A DNA stretch of 5,959 bases from positions 48,028-53,986 of the forward strand of contig PAMF01000021.1 in NCBI GenBank assembly GCA_002707185.1, in the 5' to 3' direction. Position 1 is the first letter of the stretch. Every line of letters starts with the position of its first letter. A program made the position numbers and the translations under genes. This document shows positions 1-5,894 of this stretch, piece after piece. Under the pieces are notes generated by a model. The model saw only the letters and a list, made by a program, of their open reading frames with translations, was not told the origin of the DNA and did not search any database. The DNA is from Chloroflexota bacterium. GTDB lineage: Bacteria > Chloroflexota > Dehalococcoidia > UBA3495.

Positions 1-2
1 AA

Positions 3-635
3 AACTGCGCGGTATGCACAGTAGAAAATGCCCCTTCAGACAACTACGACACCCCGTTTAACTTCATACTAAAATCAAGAGGTTTTTGGCTGATCATTGT
101 ATCTTTATTTCTTGTAAGTAGCGGTATGTCTGGAATAGGACTACACCTGGTACCCCACCTTATACAACAAGGTTTAGAGCCAATGAAAGCAGTGGGAACT
201 ATTAGTATTATGTCTATAACGGGTGCATCCGGAGCTCTGTTTCTGGGATTCTTATCAGAGCGCCTGTCTCCAAGATACTTGTTATCAGGAGTCTATTTGT
301 TAGGCGCAGCAAGCATAATGGTTCTGATCAATACCGACAGCCTGAGCGGCACCTACACATTCGCCGTTCTCCACGGAATAACAGGGAGCGGCGTAAACTT
401 ATTGACACCACTATTGTGGGCTCACGTTTACGGACGAAATTCCTTAGGATCGATATTTGGGATTAGCAGAGCGGCACAGGTAGCTGGCTTTGCAGTGGGA
501 CCACTAATTTCGGGAATAGTTTACGACAATACTGATAGCTACCAACCCGCCTTTTGGTACTTTGCATCTCTAGCAGTACTGAGCACTTGCCTTATTTTAA
601 TAGCCCGCCCTACGAGACCCACTAATACAGTTTAG
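3..635 (+). CDS. MFS transporter, C-terminal half (5' truncated by window edge)
   Basis: The reading frame is open from base 3 without a stop, so the gene starts outside the window and the in-frame ATG at 126 is internal. About 210 residues are visible. They fit the last six membrane helices of a major facilitator carrier: a first hydrophobic helix at FWLIIVSLFLVSSG, then HLVPHLIQQGL, a loop GFLSERLSPRYLL that resembles the second copy of the MFS motif between helices 8 and 9, and GPLISGIVYDNTDSYQPAFWYF before the last helix. The HLVPHL stretch and the GPLISGIVYD pattern are typical of the oxalate/formate antiporter and monocarboxylate-carrier branch. The family is proton-driven or an exchanger in the inner membrane, often for carboxylates; the substrate here cannot be read. 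The 22 or so residues before the first helix look like the central cytoplasmic loop. The stop codon overlaps that of the convergent ThDP enzyme gene, and no terminator hairpin follows. Confidence 0.86.
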   Translation, partial: NCAVCTVENAPSDNYDTPFNFILKSRGFWLIIVSLFLVSSGMSGIGLHLVPHLIQQGLEPMKAVGTISIMSITGASGALFLGFLSERLSPRYLLSGVYLLGAASIMVLINTDSLSGTYTFAVLHGITGSGVNLLTPLLWAHVYGRNSLGSIFGISRAAQVAGFAVGPLISGIVYDNTDSYQPAFWYFASLAVLSTCLILIARPTRPTNTV

Positions 636-2281
636 CGAAATTGGAATTTAGAAAATACACCGTCTTCCTTAGTAATAAATTCTAGGAGAGCAGGACGCCC
701 TGATTCATTCATTGCCTGGGCTCGTTTGAAGGCAGGTATTATTTCTCCTGGATCAGTTATTTTCTCAGAATAGGCTCCAAGAGCTTGAGCCACACCTGCA
801 AAATCTCCGGTCAATTGCTTAGTATTGTAACGTTCCACTGCAGTTGGCATACGGCTATCTGGATAAATCCCCATAGTTGAATTGTTCATGACAATCGTAG
901 TTATAGGTATCCGTTCCCTTACCGCAGTTTCAACGTCTAACCCCACCATACCGAAAGCAGCATCGCCCATGAAATTAACAACCTGTTTTTCTGGCGCGGC
1001 CAATTTAGCTCCCATGGCTAAGCCTAGGCTGTACCCAAGCTGAGTTGATTTACCCCAACCAATAAAACTCCTTGGGCTTCGCGCCTCCCAAAATGGGGTT
1101 ACCTGCTCTCTCGAACTACCAGATTCATGAGTTACAATGCAATTATCCAAGTCTATCGCTTTCATCACATCCCAAACAACGCGGTAGGGATTAATTGGAG
1201 TTTCATCAGACGTTAATCGAGGCATCCATTCTGATAACCATTGCTCCTTCGTAGACCTAATTTCATCTACCAATACCTGATTTAGTGGTCGACTTGTAGA
1301 CCCTGTCTGGCGATTTATCTCATCCATGAATTGGGACAAAACCAACTTAGCGTCTCCAACAACTGGATAATTAGCTCTGTAGTCTTTGTTAATATCTGAA
1401 TCACTGTTAGTAGCATGGATAATAACCTTCCCGTCAGGTATAGGAACAGTAAAGCTACTTTTGATAAACGAACAACCAATCCCAAACACTAGGTCAGCAT
1501 CAGTTAAAAATCTATGTACTCCCCCTGTAGTGCTGGATCCACCAACACCAATTGACAAGGGATGGTTTTCGGGAAACGCTCCTTTACCTTCTAAGGTAGT
1601 CATAACTGGTATCTGTAGAAATTCGGCTAACCTCACTAATTCTTGAGTAGCGTCAGCGTAAAGTACACCCTGACCTACCTGTAAAACTGGCCGTTGTGCG
1701 GAAATTAATGCCCTGGCAGCTGCAGCAATAGCTTCTGGGTCACCAGATGTGCGTATTTGGGTAGGTGGATGGTAATCAAAATCTTCCTCACTGATTTCCT
1801 CTGTCCCCAAATCCTGAGGTATTTCTAATAACACCGGCCCAGGCTTCCCTGATCGTAACATTGTAAATGCCCTACGCATCAACTCAGGAACTCGATCCGC
1901 GTAATTTATTTGCGCAGCCCATTTTGTTATCTCTTCATAACTTTTTGTTGGGCTGAAAACAGGCTCTACACCGGATCTCCTTCTCGCAGCGCCCGCCGGT
2001 AAAAATAGTAATGGGACCGAATCTGCATATGCTTGAGCAATTCCTGCAAAAGCATTTTCAGCACCTGGTCCATTCTGAGCTAAAAATATCCCAATCTCCT
2101 TACCATTTTTGATACGCGAAAATCCGTCCGCCATGTGAATACCTGTACGCTCCTGCCTGCATACGATAGGTCTGATGCCAGCAATCGCCGCTGCTTCGAT
2201 CAAAGGATTCGATGGCATGCAACAAATAAACTCAGTACCTTCTAATTTCAACACATTAGCAATAGCTGTGACACCGTCCAT
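632..2281 (-). CDS. Thiamine diphosphate-dependent enzyme, acetolactate synthase-like (IlvB superfamily), substrate unknown
   Basis: A 549-residue protein with the three-domain layout of the acetolactate synthase/benzoylformate decarboxylase superfamily. The N-terminal pyrimidine-binding domain (about 1-165) has the activating glutamate at E44 in RQERTGIHMADG and a QNGPGAENAFAGIAQAY stretch at 69-85. The central domain (about 185-325) contains RPVLQVGQG and DADLVFGIG. The C-terminal pyrophosphate-binding domain has GWGKSTQLGYSLGLAMGAKLA (408-428) and the metal/ThDP motif that begins GDAAFG at 439 and ends NN at 466-467. Length is near-normal for the family. Enzymes of this group decarboxylate a 2-oxo acid or add the resulting carbanion to an acceptor. 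True biosynthetic IlvB usually has GDG in the motif and an ilvN regulatory subunit gene beside it; here the motif reads GDA and no ilvN is present, so a catabolic or other decarboxylase/carboligase is more likely. The ATG at 2281 follows a strong AAGGAGG with a 6-base spacer. An exact acetolactate synthase role is not supported. Confidence 0.9.
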   Translation of the reverse strand: MDGVTAIANVLKLEGTEFICCMPSNPLIEAAAIAGIRPIVCRQERTGIHMADGFSRIKNGKEIGIFLAQNGPGAENAFAGIAQAYADSVPLLFLPAGAARRRSGVEPVFSPTKSYEEITKWAAQINYADRVPELMRRAFTMLRSGKPGPVLLEIPQDLGTEEISEEDFDYHPPTQIRTSGDPEAIAAAARALISAQRPVLQVGQGVLYADATQELVRLAEFLQIPVMTTLEGKGAFPENHPLSIGVGGSSTTGGVHRFLTDADLVFGIGCSFIKSSFTVPIPDGKVIIHATNSDSDINKDYRANYPVVGDAKLVLSQFMDEINRQTGSTSRPLNQVLVDEIRSTKEQWLSEWMPRLTSDETPINPYRVVWDVMKAIDLDNCIVTHESGSSREQVTPFWEARSPRSFIGWGKSTQLGYSLGLAMGAKLAAPEKQVVNFMGDAAFGMVGLDVETAVRERIPITTIVMNNSTMGIYPDSRMPTAVERYNTKQLTGDFAGVAQALGAYSEKITDPGEIIPAFKRAQAMNESGRPALLEFITKEDGVFSKFQFR

Positions 2282-2286
2282 AAGGG

Positions 2287-2294
2287 CCCTCCTT
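2287..2294 (-). promoter_or_regulatory. Strong Shine-Dalgarno of the ThDP enzyme gene
   Basis: On the - strand this reads AAGGAGGG, with the AAGGAGG core six bases before the ATG at 2281. It is the only near-perfect ribosome binding site in the window and fixes the start of the ThDP enzyme. Its first four bases (AAGG) also form the end of a leader stem, described separately. Confidence 0.85.
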
Positions 2295-2326
2295 AGATTA
2301 GAACTAACCCGAGATTAATCCTAAGG
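2291..2326 (-). promoter_or_regulatory. Leader hairpin that partly covers the ThDP gene Shine-Dalgarno
   Basis: In the - strand transcript, CCTTAGGATTA (2326-2316) can pair with TAATCTAAGG (2300-2291). This gives ten base pairs with one bulged G and a 15-base loop. The last four bases of the 3' arm are the first four of the Shine-Dalgarno, so folding would partly block ribosome entry. A weaker alternative pairing, GAGAT (2334-2330) with ATCTC (2315-2311), would enclose the 5' arm and compete with the hairpin. The pairing is seen in the sequence; a regulatory role (RNA thermometer-like or ligand-linked) is inference. It shows none of the conserved elements I would expect of the thiamine (THI-box) riboswitch, and there is no U-tract to make it a terminator. 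Confidence 0.4.
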
Positions 2327-2339
2327 CAGATCTCTATTA

Positions 2340-2370
2340 ATTATACTGCAAAAGAAAGAAAGTCTGACAA
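2340..2370 (-). promoter_or_regulatory. Candidate sigma70-type promoter for the ThDP enzyme gene
   Basis: On the - strand there is a perfect -10, TATAAT (2345-2340), and a -35-like TTGTCA (2370-2365; five of six consensus bases). They are separated by 19 bases, which is longer than the usual 17. Transcription would begin near 2333 and leave a leader of about 50 bases before the ATG, containing the hairpin and the Shine-Dalgarno. The site lies in the 98-base gap after the PPOX gene, so the ThDP gene can be transcribed on its own. AT-rich sequence can produce a TATAAT by chance, hence moderate confidence. Confidence 0.5.
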
Positions 2371-2381
2371 ATCTGTAACGG

Positions 2382-2834
2382 TTAATTACCTATATCATTG
2401 TATGCCCAGAAAAGTACATTGCTGGGAATTATTTTAATCAATGGGTTTGAATAAAGGTCTATAGATTCATATTGTGGATACTTGTTCACAAGTATATCTA
2501 GAACTGCAGGGCGTTCAGGGGTTTCCTCCAATAATGCCGCGTGACCAGAAATCAGTATGTACCACAGATTAGTCCAATCATCATCGTAGTAGTCGATTAT
2601 GAGCGATACATTGGAATTTTCAAGAATATTTTTCACTCTCTTGAGATTAGTTAATTTAGCCCGCTTAGGTTTGTGATCCAGCAAGATGAAAATACAACCA
2701 TTTGAAACACCGAAACAAACCGGTACAACATGGGGAATCCCTGATCGGTCTGCTGTCGCTAAACGGGCAACAGTAGCATCAGATAACGCTTCTATTTGCG
2801 TCTGAGGAAGTTCCTCTAACTTGTGATAAGGCAT
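2382..2834 (-). CDS. PPOX-fold oxidoreductase, probably F420-dependent (TIGR03668-like)
   Basis: A 150-residue single-domain protein of the pyridoxamine 5'-phosphate oxidase-like split-barrel fold. Visible motifs are VARLATADRSGIPHVVPVCF (22-41), the strand pattern at the start of this fold; DHKPKRAKLTNLKRVKNI (53-70), whose basic cluster is where the flavin or F420 phosphate normally binds; and DYYDDDWTNLWYI (81-93). The DHKPKR plus DxYDDDW..LW combination is the signature I recall for the actinobacterial Rv0121c-type subgroup, named as F420-dependent. The usual length of that group is close to this one. Members are expected to bind F420, FMN or a related cofactor and reduce small substrates in the cytoplasm; no substrate can be inferred. 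No Shine-Dalgarno precedes the ATG; instead a -10-like box lies six bases upstream, suggesting leaderless translation. The gene lies 60 bp downstream of the HEAT-repeat gene. Cofactor choice is inferred from motif resemblance only. Confidence 0.8.
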   Translation of the reverse strand: MPYHKLEELPQTQIEALSDATVARLATADRSGIPHVVPVCFGVSNGCIFILLDHKPKRAKLTNLKRVKNILENSNVSLIIDYYDDDWTNLWYILISGHAALLEETPERPAVLDILVNKYPQYESIDLYSNPLIKIIPSNVLFWAYNDIGN

Positions 2835-2840
2835 AGTTTG

Positions 2841-2869
2841 ATAGTAAACCGTCGATTATTTAGGTGCAA
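2841..2869 (-). promoter_or_regulatory. Candidate leaderless promoter of the PPOX gene
   Basis: On the - strand, TTGCAC (2869-2864) is followed after exactly 17 bases by TACTAT (2846-2841), and the ATG starts six bases further on. A start point at about the A of the ATG would give an mRNA with no leader, which agrees with the lack of any Shine-Dalgarno before this gene. The -10 matches at the most conserved positions (TA....AT), but the -35 matches only in TTG, so the call is tentative. Confidence 0.35.
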
Positions 2870-2894
2870 ATGGGTGATGGTCGTGAAAACAGGT

Positions 2895-3806
2895 TTAGGA
2901 TTGGTAGGCCATAGGATCATCCAAAAATTCCACATCTTCTAAAGCAGCTCGAGCAGCATCTTCTAAAGCAGCATCACCTTCTTTTATACAACGCATTAAT
3001 ACTCGTTTCGCTAAGACACCACCAATTTTTCCTAGAGCATTTATTCCAGCAATCTGCACTTGATAATCGTCATCTTCCAATAGTTGCACAAGATCCGGAA
3101 CTACATCTTCCTCGCCGAGATCTCCGCATGCATTAGCCGTTTCATACCTAACCGATGGCTCGGGGCTTTGTAATTCTTTCATCAAACACGGTATCCAACT
3201 GGCCTCTCCGGTCCGGCCCATAGCGTAAATAGAACTGGATTTTAAATCCATATCGTCGCTTTCATATGCCCAAGTTACGTAACCACGTATTACATCCGTA
3301 TTGAAAGGAGCTACCGCCTCAAGACACCTTCTCCTTACCTCGAGATCTTCATCTTCATCTGAAAGGGCATCCATAAGGTTTTCAAATATTTGGCTTCCGT
3401 CCTTATCAAGTAATTTGCCTTCTTGAGTCAAATAAGCAAATTTGCCTAATGCAACAGCGGCGGTAGAACGGACGAATGGACTTCCGTTAGACCTCAAAAT
3501 TTGAACTAAGCCGGCAATAATAGACCTATCTTCGTATTCCCACAAACCTTCTATTGCTGTTTTCTGGACTATCTCGTCGGGATCCTTAAGACACATTTTA
3601 AAGACTGCACAAAAATCTAATTCCGTGTTGTCCTCAGCCAAAGAAACCATAGTAGACAATATAGACCGCTGACGGTCTACAGGAATGGCAAACCAAACCC
3701 TCGCAAATGACCCAATTTCTGAAGGGGATAAATCAGAAATCTCTACAAAATCGGCGTTAGCCACGTCGGCAGATATATCTGCCAAAATATCTAAAACCTC
3801 TTCCAT
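2895..3806 (-). CDS. Acidic HEAT-repeat protein of unknown function
   Basis: A 303-residue soluble protein with no signal peptide or membrane segment. From about residue 65 it is built of helical-pair repeats of the HEAT type: about 65-92 (VFKMCLKDPDEIVQKTAIEGLWEY), 95-125 (VRSTAAVALGKF), 140-168 (EVRRRCLEAVAPF), 171-200 (LKSSSIYAMGRTG), 203-231 (VRYETANACGDLG), 234-262 (VQIAGINALGKIGG) and 265-293. Each repeat carries the D..VR..A...LG pattern in some form. The N-terminal 60 residues are non-repeat helices, including ARVWFAIPVDRQRSILSTMVSLAEDN. The protein is rich in Asp and Glu, which suggests a scaffold binding a basic partner. Related proteins with the GLWEYED and YAMGR motifs are, to my recollection, common and uncharacterised in Chloroflexota. 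It resembles bilin-lyase HEAT proteins in repeat style, but nothing here points to phycobilins. The ATG at 3806 has a weak AGAGG ten bases upstream. It lies 133 bp after the nnr gene; its role is unknown. Confidence 0.88.
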   Translation of the reverse strand: MEEVLDILADISADVANADFVEISDLSPSEIGSFARVWFAIPVDRQRSILSTMVSLAEDNTELDFCAVFKMCLKDPDEIVQKTAIEGLWEYEDRSIIAGLVQILRSNGSPFVRSTAAVALGKFAYLTQEGKLLDKDGSQIFENLMDALSDEDEDLEVRRRCLEAVAPFNTDVIRGYVTWAYESDDMDLKSSSIYAMGRTGEASWIPCLMKELQSPEPSVRYETANACGDLGEEDVVPDLVQLLEDDDYQVQIAGINALGKIGGVLAKRVLMRCIKEGDAALEDAARAALEDVEFLDDPMAYQS

Positions 3807-3885
3807 TTTTTCTAAAACCTCTGAAAATAGTCGAATTCACTCTATAATTAGGAGAGAATAACGAGATGGTGATTTTGCCCGAGTA

Positions 3886-3905
3886 TAACATAACAAGCTA
3901 TGTTA
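3886..3905. repeat. Perfect 7-bp inverted repeat in the HEAT gene upstream region
   Basis: TAACATA (3886-3892), six bases, then TATGTTA (3899-3905) form a perfect 20-bp dyad in the 133-bp gap between the nnr stop and the HEAT start. On the - strand a -10-like TATACT (3887-3882) abuts it, so it has the size and place of a dimeric repressor operator. There is no good -35 at the right distance, and the arms are AT-rich, so it could be chance. The stem is too weak and lacks a T-run, so I do not call it a terminator. The rest of the gap holds nothing I can assign. Confidence 0.25.
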
Positions 3906-3939
3906 ATCGGTTATTGTAAAGTCCTGAATTAACCCAATT

Positions 3940-5538
3940 TTACAACACGTCTGCTGCGTAAGCAGTGCCTCGTAGGCTCTTAATTATCTTGGGCAACTCA
4001 TTCGTTATATCTGTTGCAGTTAATCCAGTGTCTCCCAGTTGATCAGCTGCGAAAGCCCCTGCTTGGCCGTGTACATACACACCGCAACTTGCCGCGAGAC
4101 TCCCGCTGAGGCCCTGTGATATCAACGCAGCGATTATTCCAGCCAGAACATCCCCAGTTCCGCCAGATGACATCGCAGGATTCGCAAAAGGTGATACAGA
4201 TGTATTTAAGTTTGGCGCTGAAATTATGGTATGGGCACCCTTTAAGATTACAATCCTGTTCCAGCAATCTGCCCGAGCTTGCGTAAAGCCGATTTTGTCT
4301 TTCAGTATAGAAACTACAGGTACACCTGAAAGCCGCGCCATTTCTCCGGGATGAGGGGTTAATACGGTATTAGACGGCAGATATTCCCACCATCTTTGAA
4401 CCCTACAGATGTTATTTAAACCATCAGCATCCAACACTAACGGTATATCTAATCCGGGTCGTTCACAAAACATCTTCTCTACAAATTCACGTGTACCATC
4501 AGATGTGCCTAAGCCACACCCCAGAACTAGGGCAGTATATCGGTTCAGATTCGGTCGTATGAAATCCACTGCCTCAGGACTAATCCCACCCTGTGCATTA
4601 TCAGGCAAAGGCATATGGATGGCCTCTGTTAATTTAGATGCCAGAATTGGATAGATACACTCAGGAGATGCAACTGTGACTAACCCTGACCCAGTTCGAA
4701 TGGCCGCTTGTGCGGCAAGATATGCAGCTCCAATATAATTTTTTGACCCAGCCACTATAAGAGTGTGCCCATACGTACCTTTATGCGAATTTAGAGGACG
4801 CGATGGCAGGGTATTTCCTACCCACCCAGGACTCAATAGTTCAAGTCCTACATCTATACCAGCTATCGCTTCATCAGGTATTCCAATATCTAATACAGTT
4901 AATTTACCTCGATAATCGGCACCAGGAAATTGAAATAAACCACGCTTAGGGAACCCAAGAGACCATGTATAATCAGCAGCCAAGGAAGCGGGATCTGCTT
5001 CTCCAGAGTCCGGATTGACGCCGGTCGGCAAGTCTACAGCTACAATCTGATTTTCACTTCTCCTTAAACGCCAGTGATTGATATTGATAGCAATATCCTT
5101 AAGCCTACCTCCCAAAGGACGTGACGTACCAGTCCCCAGTATGGAGTCCACCACAATACGACAATCCTTTAATGATGAATATAATTTGCTGCAGTCAAGA
5201 TCATCTTTATACGATATGGAAGTTGCTCCGTATTCGAGAGCACTGATCAATTTAAAGTCTATCTCCGGTCTTTTAGCGGTTAAATACACGGTGACTTGTG
5301 CTCCCCATTTCGCCAAATAGCGAGCCATTACAAGTCCATCAGCTCCATTGTTACCCGGCCCAACCAAAATTAAAACTTTTAAACCAGCCGATCCGCCAGC
5401 CTGATATTTTAGTGCCTTCGCAAGATTCAAACCGGCCTTCTCCATGAGTTGGTCCGTACTGGTACCCAATATCACCGATTTCTCTTCGATAGCAGACATT
5501 TGCGATGAATTAACTATTTTTTGGTTAACTAATTGCAT
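3940..5538 (-). CDS. nnr: Bifunctional NAD(P)HX epimerase / ADP-dependent NAD(P)HX dehydratase
   Basis: A 532-residue repair enzyme that restores hydrated NADH/NADPH: an N-terminal epimerase (NnrE, YjeF_N) interconverts R- and S-NAD(P)HX, and a C-terminal ribokinase-like dehydratase (NnrD) dehydrates S-NAD(P)HX using ADP. The NnrE domain (about 1-220) shows SSQMSAIEEK and LMEKAG near the start, GPGNNGADGLVMARYL (60-75), DSILGTG (131-137) and AVDLPTGVNPDSG (167-179). The NnrD domain (about 240-525) shows HKGTYGHTLIVAGS (252-265), GSGLVTV, LTPHPGEMARL (393-403), ILKGAHTII (431-439) and the catalytic-loop NPAMSSGGTGDVLAGI (453-468). I chose the ATG at 5538 because family members start with a short LVxxxQM sequence. 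The frame runs on to an ATG at 5694, but those extra 52 residues (cysteine- and arginine-rich) lie over acpS and look like its shadow. The start overlaps the acpS stop by 10 bases with no clear Shine-Dalgarno, so translation is probably coupled. One canonical glycine in GNNGGDG is alanine (A66). Confidence 0.93.
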   Translation of the reverse strand: MQLVNQKIVNSSQMSAIEEKSVILGTSTDQLMEKAGLNLAKALKYQAGGSAGLKVLILVGPGNNGADGLVMARYLAKWGAQVTVYLTAKRPEIDFKLISALEYGATSISYKDDLDCSKLYSSLKDCRIVVDSILGTGTSRPLGGRLKDIAININHWRLRRSENQIVAVDLPTGVNPDSGEADPASLAADYTWSLGFPKRGLFQFPGADYRGKLTVLDIGIPDEAIAGIDVGLELLSPGWVGNTLPSRPLNSHKGTYGHTLIVAGSKNYIGAAYLAAQAAIRTGSGLVTVASPECIYPILASKLTEAIHMPLPDNAQGGISPEAVDFIRPNLNRYTALVLGCGLGTSDGTREFVEKMFCERPGLDIPLVLDADGLNNICRVQRWWEYLPSNTVLTPHPGEMARLSGVPVVSILKDKIGFTQARADCWNRIVILKGAHTIISAPNLNTSVSPFANPAMSSGGTGDVLAGIIAALISQGLSGSLAASCGVYVHGQAGAFAADQLGDTGLTATDITNELPKIIKSLRGTAYAADVL

Positions 5539-5894
5539 TCCAGCACTACAAAGGCAACAGCATAATCTCTTGAATGCGAGATGCTGACGCTGACATCCTT
5601 TAATCCCAAAATATCCGCCCGCTCGGCAGCGCGACCATAAAGCAACACGTAGGGGGCCCCACTTTCTTTTCGGGATATTTCTATATCCTTCCAACTCACA
5701 CCGCGTACACCAGTCCCAAGAGCCTTCATGGTCGCCTCTTTTGCGGCAAATCGTCCGGCTAGATTAGGCGCTCTACCTCTACAATATGCGATTTCAACAT
5801 CTGTAAAGATCCGTTTTAAAAAGCGTGATTGGTAAGCATTAAGAACATCCCGAATCCGGGATATTTCTATGATGTCAACACCAGTCGTTAACAT
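5529..5894 (-). CDS. acpS: Holo-[acyl-carrier-protein] synthase
   Basis: A 121-residue protein matching the usual length of AcpS. It transfers 4'-phosphopantetheine from coenzyme A to the serine of acyl carrier protein, switching on fatty acid synthesis in the cytoplasm. The family signature is complete: GVDIIEISRI at residues 5-14 with the Mg-binding D7; FTDVEIAYC (30-38); the core RFAAKEATMKALGTG (48-62) with K52 and the second Mg ligand E53; and the C-terminal SISHSRDYAVAFVV (104-117). The ATG at 5894 is chosen because it places GVDI at the normal distance from the N-terminus; a GGGAG lies eight bases upstream as a modest ribosome binding site. The gene overlaps the following nnr gene by 10 bases, an arrangement common in bacteria, where acpS and nnr are often neighbours. 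It is probably co-transcribed from a promoter outside the window, since only 65 bases precede it and I see no convincing promoter there. Confidence 0.95.
   Translation of the reverse strand: MLTTGVDIIEISRIRDVLNAYQSRFLKRIFTDVEIAYCRGRAPNLAGRFAAKEATMKALGTGVRGVSWKDIEISRKESGAPYVLLYGRAAERADILGLKDVSVSISHSRDYAVAFVVLECN

Noticed and set aside
1386..1646. Open frame of 86 codons on the + strand
   Set aside because: It lies wholly antisense to the ThDP enzyme gene, which has full family motifs over this stretch. Its translation shows no recognisable domain.
2282..2340. Thiamine (THI-box) riboswitch before the ThDP enzyme gene
   Set aside because: The leader is too short and lacks the CUGAGA and other conserved THI-box elements. 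ThDP-using enzymes are also rarely the targets of this riboswitch.
3843..3848. Exact TATAAT on the + strand
   Set aside because: No + strand gene follows it and there is no -35 at a suitable distance, so it is likely a chance AT-rich match.
3920..3942. Terminator after nnr
   Set aside because: The only pairing near the stop is a short AATT dyad around GGGTT, too weak and without a T-run on the transcript.
4043..4267. Open frame of 74 codons on the - strand inside nnr
   Set aside because: It is an alternative frame through the NnrD catalytic region; the protein is Cys-rich and unstructured-looking, typical of a shadow.
4409..4654. Open frame of 81 codons on the + strand
   Set aside because: Antisense to the NnrD domain, with no ribosome binding site and no known motif.
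5078..5320. Open frame of 80 codons on the + strand
   Set aside because: Antisense to the NnrE domain, with no supporting signal.
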